From Treponema sp. (GTDB taxonomy: Bacteria; Spirochaetota; Spirochaetia; Treponematales; Breznakiellaceae): a stretch of 8,072 nucleotides of DNA. Within the stretch, counting starts at the first letter, position 1. The number at the start of each line of letters is the position of its first letter. Under the pieces are notes generated by a model. It ran no database searches and was not told the origin of the DNA. It saw only the letters and a program-made list of their open reading frames with translations. The DNA lies in assembly GCA_031278755.1 (NCBI GenBank), contig JAITJV010000168.1:1-8072 (forward strand), given 5' to 3'. The translations under genes were made by a program, and so were the position numbers. Below are positions 1-5,726 of the stretch, piece by piece.

Positions 1-54
1 TTCCAATCAAAACACTTATAAATTACCAATTTGTTAACGCCGATTGCCGGACGC

Positions 55-85
55 TTTATACAACATAGGGGAGGGGGGGGGTAAA
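55..85 (-). promoter_or_regulatory. Candidate promoter with G9/C9 tract in the spacer
   Basis: Read on the minus strand, TTTACC (80-85) and TATAAA (55-60) resemble -35 and -10 boxes (4/6 and 5/6 to the sigma70 consensus). They are separated by 19 bp that include most of a run of nine C. The spacer is 2 bp longer than optimal. Any gene served would lie beyond the left edge. This is pattern matching only, and it competes with the reading that this DNA is part of an open frame. Confidence 0.25.
73..81. repeat. G9 homopolymer tract
   Basis: Nine consecutive G on the plus strand, preceded by GGGGA. This is the longest mononucleotide run noticed in the window. Such tracts are prone to slipped-strand length change. 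Confidence 0.9.
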
Positions 86-108
86 GAGGGCGGTGATTAT
101 ACAAGAAA

Positions 109-124
109 TTATGTTGCAACATAA
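109..124. promoter_or_regulatory. Perfect 16-bp palindrome, possible operator
   Basis: TTATGTTGCAACATAA is a perfect palindrome of two 8-bp arms with no spacer. Its half CAACATA recurs at 61-67, and TTATACAA occurs at both 56-63 and 97-104. On the minus strand a TATAAT box (96-101) lies just downstream, so a protein bound here would cover the -35/spacer region of such a promoter. The function is inferred from symmetry only. Confidence 0.35.
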
Positions 125-162
125 AATCTAACCCCTTTTGGCAAATTGCCTGAATCAACCAT

Positions 163-191
163 ATTCTAAAACAAAAATTATCTCCTGTCAA
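163..191 (-). promoter_or_regulatory. Sigma70-type promoter reading leftwards
   Basis: On the minus strand there is an exact TTGACA (186-191), a 17-bp spacer and TAGAAT (163-168; 5/6 to TATAAT). This is the best promoter match in the window. It lies beyond the terminator of the preceding minus-strand gene, which fits the start of a new transcription unit whose gene lies outside the left edge. It overlaps the open frame of the SUMF1-like fragment, so one of the two readings may be accidental. Confidence 0.5.
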
Positions 192-341
192 GCGATGCGT
201 CGGCTCAAAGGCTTCGCGATCAGGCTCCGTATTTAAACCGCCCGTGGTAAAGTTTCCCGCGGGGACGGCGATCATGTCCGGACCCGCCGCCCGCCCTGAC
301 TCCTCCGCGGCTGAGTACGCCAAAAAACAGAAAAAATCCAT

Positions 342-378
342 AAAAGAAAAACGCCCCGGAGGTGAAAAAACACGGGGC
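342..378 (-). terminator. Rho-independent terminator of the PPC-domain gene
   Basis: Read on the minus strand, GCCCCG (373-378) pairs with CGGGGC (353-358), with an internal GTG/CAC pairing around a T6 loop. It is followed by GTTTTTCTTTT (342-352). It begins 25 nt after the stop codon of the gene ending at 404. A GC stem plus U-tract in the right place makes this convincing. Confidence 0.75.
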
Positions 379-403
379 CGGAAAGCCGGTTTTTCCCCTG
401 TTT

Positions 404-1606
404 CTATTCAGCCTCTACGCTGATCGTATAAGGCTGATCGGGACCGTCGTCAAGGCATTCAACTTTAAGATAATACGTTCCGGCCTCACGGCTTACCTGT
501 AAAAGAGAATCCAGGTTCTCGCCGCCGTCGTCGTCTTCGCCGATGGAACGCCGGTCTGCGTCAAACAATTCAACATAAGTATCAAGCCGGGCCGAATTGA
601 CCCCCCGCGTCCGTATCGTATAGCGGCCCGGACGGGTTATCTGGAATTTGACCCAGTCAACATCTTCGCCTGTGGTAAAGGTATGCCGCTGCGGGGTCCC
701 TATGGTGATTTCCTTTGCCGAAGAAAAATCGTCGTCGTTTTCATACTCATCGGGAAGAATACGGACTTGTCCGGCGATCCAGGCGCGGAAACCGTAACTT
801 CCCGTATTGTCGCTGTAAGCCCGCACCTTGGCAATATAGCGGTTTCCCGCGCGCACATTCCGCCTGATGCGGGCGTTGCTGCCCGAACCGCCGTCGTCAT
901 CCTCGGAAATGAGGTCCCCTGAGCCGACGTCGTACAATTCCATAACGGTGTCCGTATCGCCCGTCGTTTCAAGCGTCAGGGAGCCGTCCCCGCCGGGCGT
1001 AATCAGGAAGAAATCCTCATCGCCGGACGAATGAATGGTGCGGTTGACAGGCCGCGTGTTTTCGTCAACGCCTGTTTCCGTCACAAGGGGATTTTCCCAG
1101 CCGTCAGGCTCATACGCGTCGCGGAGCGGCGATTCGCCTCTTCTGCCTGAACCGCCGCCGTCGGAAAGCATCGCGGCAATAAACGCTTCCCGCGCAAAAT
1201 CCGACTGAATACCCGCAGAAATGGACCTGTCGCCTGAACGGATAAGCCTGGTATACACGCGGACCGTATCGGCGATTTCAACTATTTCCCCCGAAATTAT
1301 CCAGTCCGCTCCCGCGGCCGGCGCGGCAAGCAGCAGCCAGGACCGGTTCGGAATGTTTGTTAATTCCTGGATAAGCTGGGTAGTCCAGTAAATACCCAGA
1401 GACGGCAGCGCGTCCTGATATGTAAACCGGCCGACTTCAACCTTTTGGGCGTTTTCCTGGGCCAGTTTTTTATGCAGATCGGCCGCAACGCCCCTGACGG
1501 CGCCGTCCAGTTGAGACACAGGATACGCCTGCACTACGGAATTTTGTCCATAAACGGCGGACAACAGCAACAGCAATACCGCCGGCAAAAAAAACAAACG
1601 CTTCAT
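404..1606 (-). CDS. Secreted protein: CsgG/FlgO-like N-terminal domain plus two PPC-type domains
   Basis: The start is the ATG at 1606-1604, chosen because GGGAGG (1612-1617) sits 5 nt upstream and because it opens directly onto a signal peptide. An ATG ten codons earlier lacks both. The product is 400 aa. Residues 1-20 form a signal peptide (MKRL, then a Leu-rich core) with likely cleavage after VYG-20. There is no lipobox Cys, so it is probably a periplasmic, exported or surface protein rather than a lipoprotein. Residues about 25-148 resemble the CsgG/FlgO-type fold (L-x-x-E-L region, then ADWIISGEIVEI and VRVYTRLI). Residues about 162-276 and 284-400 are two beta-rich repeats resembling bacterial pre-peptidase C-terminal (PPC) domains. 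Each contains DxDF or DVDW, a T/V-x-ELFD or ELYD strand, and the acidic turn EDDDGG (235-240 and 357-362). PPC domains usually accompany secreted proteases; no protease domain is present here. The exact role is unknown. A good terminator follows; the upstream neighbour is divergent. Confidence 0.8.
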   Translation of the reverse strand: MKRLFFLPAVLLLLLSAVYGQNSVVQAYPVSQLDGAVRGVAADLHKKLAQENAQKVEVGRFTYQDALPSLGIYWTTQLIQELTNIPNRSWLLLAAPAAGADWIISGEIVEIADTVRVYTRLIRSGDRSISAGIQSDFAREAFIAAMLSDGGGSGRRGESPLRDAYEPDGWENPLVTETGVDENTRPVNRTIHSSGDEDFFLITPGGDGSLTLETTGDTDTVMELYDVGSGDLISEDDDGGSGSNARIRRNVRAGNRYIAKVRAYSDNTGSYGFRAWIAGQVRILPDEYENDDDFSSAKEITIGTPQRHTFTTGEDVDWVKFQITRPGRYTIRTRGVNSARLDTYVELFDADRRSIGEDDDGGENLDSLLQVSREAGTYYLKVECLDDGPDQPYTISVEAE

Positions 1607-1683
1607 AGCAGCCTCCCGAAAAACTGAAATTTTCAAACAAACCCATGGCGCCGGCGGCCCCGTCCTAAAAAGACGAGGTATGC

Positions 1684-1705
1684 TGTTCAGAAACTTTTCC
1701 GAACA
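1684..1705. promoter_or_regulatory. Imperfect 22-bp dyad, operator-like
   Basis: The pattern is TGTTCnGAAA, two central bases, then TTTCnGAACA. Nine of eleven positions in each arm are symmetric. It lies between the divergent PPC-domain gene and the PAP2 gene, about 80 bp upstream of the former. The spacing of the half-sites fits binding of a dimeric regulator. No specific regulator family is recognised. Confidence 0.3.
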
Positions 1706-1711
1706 ACTTCA

Positions 1712-1740
1712 GGGAACATCTAAAAACTTCAGTCTTTAGA
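1712..1740 (+). repeat. Palindromic element, copy 1 (GGGAAC..CTAAAAACT..AGTcTTTAG)
   Basis: TCTAAAAACT (1719-1728) and AGTCTTTAGA (1731-1740) form inverted arms with one mismatch and a 2-nt centre. The mismatch would be a G-U pair in a minus-strand transcript. The same core, preceded by the same GGGAAC, occurs in copy 2 at 5536-5568. Both lie between divergent genes, in the same orientation. AACTTCAG is also directly repeated at 1705-1712 and 1725-1732. Confidence 0.6.
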
Positions 1741-1757
1741 AACAGTTTTAACCGCCG

Positions 1758-1787
1758 TTGTTGAATATGCGCCGTTTATTCTATAAT
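1758..1787 (+). promoter_or_regulatory. Promoter of the PAP2-mnmE unit
   Basis: A perfect TATAAT (1782-1787) is preceded, after an 18-bp spacer, by TTGTTG (1758-1763; weak -35). Transcription would begin about 6-8 nt after the -10 box, at about 1793-1796. That is essentially at the ATG of the PAP2 gene (1796). Confidence 0.5.
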
Positions 1788-1795
1788 TTATATTT

Positions 1796-2743
1796 ATGGA
1801 AAGCATATTGCAATGGGGCCTTGATCTAATAAGGTCCGTACAGAATTTTTCATCTCCTCCGCTTACCGCTTTTATGAAGATCGCCACATGGTTCGGGGCC
1901 GCCCCGTCGTACCTTGTGCTGCTTTCCCTGATTTTCTGGTGCATTGATGAAAAAAAAGGGGCGCGTCTGGGCGTCGCGGTTATGGTTTCGCTCTGGCTTA
2001 ATATAATCCTGAAATTTTTATTGAACCAGCCCCGGCCCTTCTGGGAAGGATACGATCCTTCTGTGGGCCTCGTTGCGGAAAAACTCAACGGTTTCCCTTC
2101 GGGGCACGCCCAGATTTCGCTTGTGCTGTGGATCATCATAGCTTCCTTCGGAAAGAAAAAAAGATACTACGCCGCCGCGGTTCTTTTTGTGCTCCTCATA
2201 AGTTTTTCGCGCGTTTACCTGGGGGTTCACTTTCCCACCGATATTGCAGGCGGCTGGCTTTTGGGCGGTATTGTGCTTGCCGTATATTTTATATGGGGGG
2301 ACGCCCTGGAGGCGCTTCTTGTACGGGGCGGTCTCCGGACGCAGCTTATCGCTTCCGCGGCGGCGGCCTTTATCATGATCCTCTGCAATCCCCAGTCCGC
2401 CCGGGAAGTACAGGGCGGCATTGAAGTGCAGCTTATGCCCGGCGGACTGCTTTTGGGAATGGGCGCGGGATACAGCCTTACCGCCCATTACCTGCGTTTC
2501 AGGGCGGCGGGGCTTTCCGGACGCGGTTCGAAACTCCCCGTGCTCCTTGCCCGTTTTATTCTGGGCATGGCGGGGGTTGCGCTGATTTTTGTTGTTTTCA
2601 GGAAAATCAACGGCATCCTCGGCGCCGATTACATCAGGATGGGAATCTTCTTCCGGTTTGCATTGATGGAATTGTGGATCTATGCGGGGGCGGTCCGGGT
2701 TTTTCAGTTTTTCAAATTGGCCGAAAGGGAACAGCGCGTTTAA
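1796..2743 (+). CDS. PAP2-family membrane phosphatase
   Basis: The product is 315 aa and shows the complete three-part PAP2 (type 2 phosphatidic acid phosphatase) signature. K73 starts KFLLNQPRP (KX6RP, 73-81). PSGH lies at 101-104, and SRVYLGVH at 138-145 is followed by FPTD. H104 and H145 are the expected catalytic histidines: H145 is the nucleophile and H104 the acid/base. The family removes phosphate from lipid phosphates or pyrophosphates, such as phosphatidate or undecaprenyl pyrophosphate, with the active site on the outer face of the membrane. The substrate here cannot be told. The PAP2 core occupies roughly residues 20-165. The C-terminal 150 residues hold several further hydrophobic segments and make the protein longer than simple PAP2 enzymes. 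No Shine-Dalgarno precedes the ATG, and the -10 box ends only 8 nt upstream, so the mRNA may be leaderless. mnmE follows after 3 nt. Confidence 0.9.
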   Translation: MESILQWGLDLIRSVQNFSSPPLTAFMKIATWFGAAPSYLVLLSLIFWCIDEKKGARLGVAVMVSLWLNIILKFLLNQPRPFWEGYDPSVGLVAEKLNGFPSGHAQISLVLWIIIASFGKKKRYYAAAVLFVLLISFSRVYLGVHFPTDIAGGWLLGGIVLAVYFIWGDALEALLVRGGLRTQLIASAAAAFIMILCNPQSAREVQGGIEVQLMPGGLLLGMGAGYSLTAHYLRFRAAGLSGRGSKLPVLLARFILGMAGVALIFVVFRKINGILGADYIRMGIFFRFALMELWIYAGAVRVFQFFKLAEREQRV

Positions 2744-2746
2744 AGA

Positions 2747-4153
2747 ATGGACAAAGCCTCATACGGCAGCGGCGGCCTTATCGCCGCATTCGCAACCCCG
2801 CTCGCCGAAAGCGCTCTGGCGGTCATACGCTGTTCCGGCGGCGGTTCCATAAAAGAGGCCGCGCGCTTTTTTTCACGCCCCGAAAAGCTTGCGTCCGCCG
2901 CCGGACATTCCGCCGTCCACGGATGGATAATGTCAGGCGGGGAAAAGATCGACGAAGTCCTCGTTACCGTCTACCGTGCGCCGTCAAGTTATACCGGTGA
3001 AGAAAGCCTCGACGTCTCCTGCCACGGCGGCATAGCCGCGGCCCGCGCCGTGATGAAGGTTCTCCGCAAGGCAGGCTTCCGCGAAGCGCTTCCCGGCGAA
3101 TTCACCTTCAGGGCTTTTATGTCGGGCAAGCTCGATCTTACCAGGGCGGAATCGGTGATGGAGATGGTTTCCGCAAAAACGGACGCGGGACTCAGCGGCG
3201 CTGTTTCCAGGCTCTCAGGCGCCCTGGAAAATGAGATCGCCGGGATCAGGGAAAAGCTTGTCGAAGTTCTTGCCGGAACCGAAATATACCTTGACTATTC
3301 GGAAGATGAATTCTTTCCCGAAGGCCGGGAAACTTCCGCACAGAACCCGCCTGTACAGGAAGACAGGCTTCCTGAAATTCACCTTGCGCAGGAAGTCCTT
3401 GCCCGCCTCAGGTCCCTTTCCGCGTCATACGACAGGGAGCGGCTCTACCATGACGGCGTTCTTGCCGTAATCGCCGGAAGGCCCAACGCCGGAAAATCGA
3501 GCCTCTTCAACAGGCTCATAGGCGAAGACCGCGCTATAGTCGCCGACGTTCCCGGCACAACCCGCGACTGGATTGAGGCGTGGGTTTCCATAGACGGCAT
3601 TCCCGTACGCCTTGTCGATACCGCGGGGCTTGCCGGCGGCTCGCCGGATCCGGTTGAAAAGGCAGGCGTTGAAAGAAGCCGTGAACTCATGGCTGAAGCG
3701 GATATTGTTCTTTACGTTATTGACGGAACGCGGGGCGCTGCCCCGGACGACCACGCCTTTCTTGACGGCGGCGGGCGCGGTATCCGCCTTGCCGTATGGA
3801 ACAAGGCGGACGCTCCGCTCTGCCGCGAAACCCCGGACGGTTTTTTCCCCGCAAGCGCCAAAACAGGGACAGGCGTCCGGGAACTCTGCGCGGCCGCCGC
3901 TGCGGCTCTTGAAAAAAAAGCGGGCGGCGGCAAAGAAAAAACAGGGCCCGGAACGGCGCGGCAGAAAGATCTCATAGACGCTGCGGCAAAATCCCTTGAA
4001 GAAGCGCTGAAACTTGCGGAGAGCGGCGAAGCCCTTGACCTCATCGCCCCCTTCCTCCGTGAATCGGCGGACGCCCTCGGAGAAATTACCGGCGACGTTT
4101 CCTCCGCCGACATTCTGGAAAAAATGTTCAGCAAATTCTGCGTAGGGAAATGA
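2747..4153 (+). CDS. mnmE: tRNA uridine-5-carboxymethylaminomethyl modification GTPase MnmE
   Basis: The product is 468 aa, close to the family's usual 450-465. The N-terminal folate-binding/dimerisation domain (about 1-120) starts with LIAAFATPLAESALAVIRCSG. It is followed by the helical domain, interrupted by the Ras-like G domain: GRPNAGKSS (P-loop, 244-252), DVPGTTRD (267-274, K-loop/switch I), DTAG (291-294), NKAD (362-365) and SAK (380-382). The protein ends FSKFCVGK, carrying the conserved C-terminal Cys (C465) of the C-[ILV]-G-K motif. With MnmG it forms the MnmEG complex, which installs (carboxymethyl)aminomethyl groups on U34 of certain tRNAs using GTP, a folate carrier, FAD and glycine or ammonium. 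The ATG lies 3 nt after the PAP2 stop and has no good Shine-Dalgarno (GGGA is 16 nt away), so it is probably translated by coupling. There is a modest insert around residues 190-212. All key residues are intact. Confidence 0.97.
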   Translation: MDKASYGSGGLIAAFATPLAESALAVIRCSGGGSIKEAARFFSRPEKLASAAGHSAVHGWIMSGGEKIDEVLVTVYRAPSSYTGEESLDVSCHGGIAAARAVMKVLRKAGFREALPGEFTFRAFMSGKLDLTRAESVMEMVSAKTDAGLSGAVSRLSGALENEIAGIREKLVEVLAGTEIYLDYSEDEFFPEGRETSAQNPPVQEDRLPEIHLAQEVLARLRSLSASYDRERLYHDGVLAVIAGRPNAGKSSLFNRLIGEDRAIVADVPGTTRDWIEAWVSIDGIPVRLVDTAGLAGGSPDPVEKAGVERSRELMAEADIVLYVIDGTRGAAPDDHAFLDGGGRGIRLAVWNKADAPLCRETPDGFFPASAKTGTGVRELCAAAAAALEKKAGGGKEKTGPGTARQKDLIDAAAKSLEEALKLAESGEALDLIAPFLRESADALGEITGDVSSADILEKMFSKFCVGK

Positions 4154-4174
4154 CAGGGGGAACCGCAGGCGGAA

Positions 4175-5518
4175 TTAACGGCGGCGGGTGCTGAAATACC
4201 ACACGCATACCCAGACGCCCCGTATACACGCGATAATGCTGACGGCAATCCACACCCCGTAAAGGCCCAGGCTGGTCCGCGACAGGGCGTATGCAAGGAC
4301 GGGCTTTACCGTATTGGCGGCAACGCTCGCCAGGGACGGCGGGATGGTTCGTCCTGTTCCCTTGAAGGCTCCGGCCCCCACAGCTTCCATGTTCATGGGA
4401 AGCTGCGCAAATGAAAGTATGCGGAGATAGATCACGCCGAGCCTTACAAGGCCCGGATCGGGAAGCATGAACGAAAACACAAGGCCGCCCAGGGTCCACA
4501 GAAACACCGCGACAAGAACGCCCCATACCGTCATAAGCATCGTTGAAATTTTGACGCCCCTTGCTATGCGATCCCATTTTCCCGCGCCGTAATTCTGGCC
4601 TATGAAGACAACCATCGCCGAACCGAAACCTCCCCCCAGGAGCCAGGAAAGCGATTCAACCTGCGAGCCTATCCTGCTCACCGCGGCGGCGTGCGCGCCG
4701 AACGAAATTTCGACACGGGCCGTCAGCATTGTAAGGAAGCAGAAAAAGATGCTTTCAAGCCCTATGGGAAGCGCCCATTTCAGGATCATTTTTATTATGA
4801 TTTTATCAGGCCGGATCCTGAGCGAAAAATATTCAAAGGGCCGTCCGCGGTAAAAAAGAACGCCCCACATGGCAAGCAGTCCCACGACAAGCTGGGCAAT
4901 GACGGTCGCGGCCGCGGCTCCGGTTACGCCCATGTTCAGGACAAAAATAAAAACAGGATCAAGGACAACATTGACGGCAAGCCCTATGCCGTTAATCGCA
5001 AAAGGAAGGCGGGAATTCCCCGATCCGTTAAACACGCCGACAATGCAGTTCGATATAAAGGCAAAGGGCATCCCGAAGGATACGATCAAAAGATACAGAA
5101 CCGCGTCGGAGGCTACGCCGGCTTCCTTAAAACGGAAGAAACCGATGAGCGGCCGCCTCCACAGGATGGAACACGCCGCAAAAACGACGCCTGCCGCGGC
5201 GCCCAAAAAAAAGGCGTTTTGGGCAAACACGAGGGCGGCCTTTTTATCGCCGCGCCCCAGAGACTGGGCCACACCTATTTCGGCGCCCGTTCTGGCTATG
5301 AGGATAAAGCCGAAAGAAAGCCACATATACATACCCGCGGCCCCGGAAGCCGCCACCGCAGAACTCCCCACCCTGCCGAGCCAGAACATATCGGTAAGGT
5401 TGTAGGCCATCTGGATAAACTGCGTACCCATGATCGGGACGGCGATAAAGAGCAGCTTTTTGATGATTCCGCCTTCGGACAGGTTGTACTTTCCCGTCCC
5501 GGCGCCGTCTTGAAGCAT
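4175..5518 (-). CDS. MATE-family multidrug/Na+ or H+ antiporter
   Basis: The product is 447 aa, typical for MATE transporters, with about twelve hydrophobic segments in two six-helix halves. Family features include a short cytoplasmic start (YNLSEGGIIKKLLFIAVPIM), the helix 1-2 region MAYNLTDMFWLGRVG, NGSGNSRLPFAINGIG followed by NVVLDPVFIF near residues 165-195, and GQNYGAGKWDRI at the start of the second half's third helix. These proteins export cationic drugs, dyes or metabolites using an ion gradient; the substrate is not predictable. The start is supported by GGGAG (5523-5527), 4 nt upstream. The gene converges on mnmE with 21 nt between stops and no clear terminator. It is transcribed divergently from mnmG. 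It lies, reversed, between mnmE and mnmG, which looks like an insertion or local inversion. It differs in sequence from the second MATE protein at the right edge. Confidence 0.92.
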   Translation of the reverse strand: MLQDGAGTGKYNLSEGGIIKKLLFIAVPIMGTQFIQMAYNLTDMFWLGRVGSSAVAASGAAGMYMWLSFGFILIARTGAEIGVAQSLGRGDKKAALVFAQNAFFLGAAAGVVFAACSILWRRPLIGFFRFKEAGVASDAVLYLLIVSFGMPFAFISNCIVGVFNGSGNSRLPFAINGIGLAVNVVLDPVFIFVLNMGVTGAAAATVIAQLVVGLLAMWGVLFYRGRPFEYFSLRIRPDKIIIKMILKWALPIGLESIFFCFLTMLTARVEISFGAHAAAVSRIGSQVESLSWLLGGGFGSAMVVFIGQNYGAGKWDRIARGVKISTMLMTVWGVLVAVFLWTLGGLVFSFMLPDPGLVRLGVIYLRILSFAQLPMNMEAVGAGAFKGTGRTIPPSLASVAANTVKPVLAYALSRTSLGLYGVWIAVSIIACIRGVWVCVWYFSTRRR

Positions 5519-5535
5519 GATTCTCCCGGTATAAT

Positions 5536-5568
5536 GGGAACCCCTAAAAACTGAAGTTTTTAGGGGTT
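5536..5568 (+). repeat. Palindromic element, copy 2 (hairpin A)
   Basis: AACCCCTAAAAACT (5539-5552) and AGTTTTTAGGGGTT (5555-5568) are perfect 14-bp inverted arms around GA. TTTTC follows on the plus strand, so it resembles a plus-strand intrinsic terminator. However, no plus-strand gene ends nearby; the closest, mnmE, ends 1.4 kb upstream. GGGAAC plus the core CTAAAAACT match copy 1 at 1712-1740. It sits 20 bp upstream of the divergent MATE gene. Confidence 0.7.
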
Positions 5569-5580
5569 TTCTTAGCCCAT

Positions 5581-5637
5581 GGAGAAAATTGCATTTACGT
5601 AATTTGTTCTATAAATAAAGAATCGGCAATTTTCTCC
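5581..5637. repeat. Inverted repeat B (12-bp arms, 33-nt loop)
   Basis: GGAGAAAATTGC (5581-5592) and GCAATTTTCTCC (5626-5637) are perfect inverted arms. The loop is AT-rich and contains a TATAAA box (5610-5615) on the plus strand, with a poor TTGCAT 15 bp upstream. It could hold the mnmG promoter, but this is weak. Confidence 0.7.
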
Positions 5638-5681
5638 GGGAATTCCCCGAAAACTCAACCGGAGTTTCCGGGGAATTCCCG
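5637..5681. repeat. Inverted repeat C (20-bp arms, one mismatch)
   Basis: Positions 5637-5656 pair with 5662-5681 across a 5-nt loop (AACCG), with one A-C mismatch. Each arm contains the self-complementary GGGAATTCCC (5638-5647 and 5671-5680), 33 bp apart. A strong stem-loop would form on either strand. No U-tract follows on either side, so it does not look like an intrinsic terminator. Confidence 0.75.
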
Positions 5682-5687
5682 CTTACC

Positions 5688-5722
5688 GGAGTTTAAATTT
5701 TATGCAATAAAATTTAAACTCC
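5688..5722. repeat. Inverted repeat D abutting the mnmG start
   Basis: The 16-bp arms 5688-5703 (GGAGTTTAAATTTTAT) and 5707-5722 are perfectly complementary around GCA. The right arm ends 4 nt before the mnmG ATG (5727). ACCGGAGTTT is directly repeated at 5658-5667 and 5685-5694, linking repeats C and D. In mRNA this AT-rich hairpin would occupy the place where a ribosome-binding site is expected. Confidence 0.75.
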
Positions 5723-5726
5723 CCCA

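Larger units (their letters stand above)
1..341 (-). pseudogene. Possible N-terminal fragment of a SUMF1/FGE-like protein, frame open to the left edge
   Basis: Reading leftwards from an ATG at 341-339, the frame gives a short hydrophobic start (MDFFCFLAYSAAEES) and then MIAVPAGNFTTGG, followed by EPDREAFEPTHRLT. This matches the opening pattern of the SUMF1/formylglycine-generating-enzyme family (V-P-G-G-T-F-x-M-G-S, then E-P and a Q/T-H-x-V-T step). Beyond about position 186 the DNA turns AT-rich and the translation becomes rich in Cys, Phe, Tyr and Leu without recognisable family motifs, although no stop occurs before the window edge. The frame depends on the length of a C9 tract (73-81 on the plus strand); one or two extra C would bring an early stop. 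No Shine-Dalgarno precedes the ATG, which directly abuts the T-tract of the upstream gene's terminator. I therefore favour a truncated or decayed gene over an intact one. Family assignment rests on about 30 residues and is tentative. Confidence 0.4.

Noticed and set aside
1607..1636. Upstream ATG at 1636 for the PPC-domain protein
   Set aside because: It adds ten polar residues before a complete signal peptide and has no ribosome-binding site, whereas the ATG at 1606 has GGGAGG at 5 nt.
1729..2139. Minus-strand frame (136 codons) spanning the PAP2 promoter and 5' part
   Set aside because: Antisense to conserved PAP2 motifs, and composition is not protein-like.
3712..4296. Minus-strand open frame (194 codons) opposite the mnmE 3' part
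   Set aside because: Ser/Ala/Arg/Pro-rich shadow of mnmE, with no start signal and overlapping the MATE C-terminus.
4691..5554. Long plus-strand open frame (287 codons) opposite the MATE gene
   Set aside because: Its product is hydrophilic, low in family-like features and lies wholly antisense to a clearly recognised transporter; open antisense frames are common in GC-rich genes.
5536..5568. Hairpin A as terminator of mnmE or of the MATE gene
   Set aside because: mnmE ends about 1.4 kb away, and the hairpin lies upstream of the MATE start rather than after its stop. It may still stop plus-strand read-through, so it is listed as a repeat.
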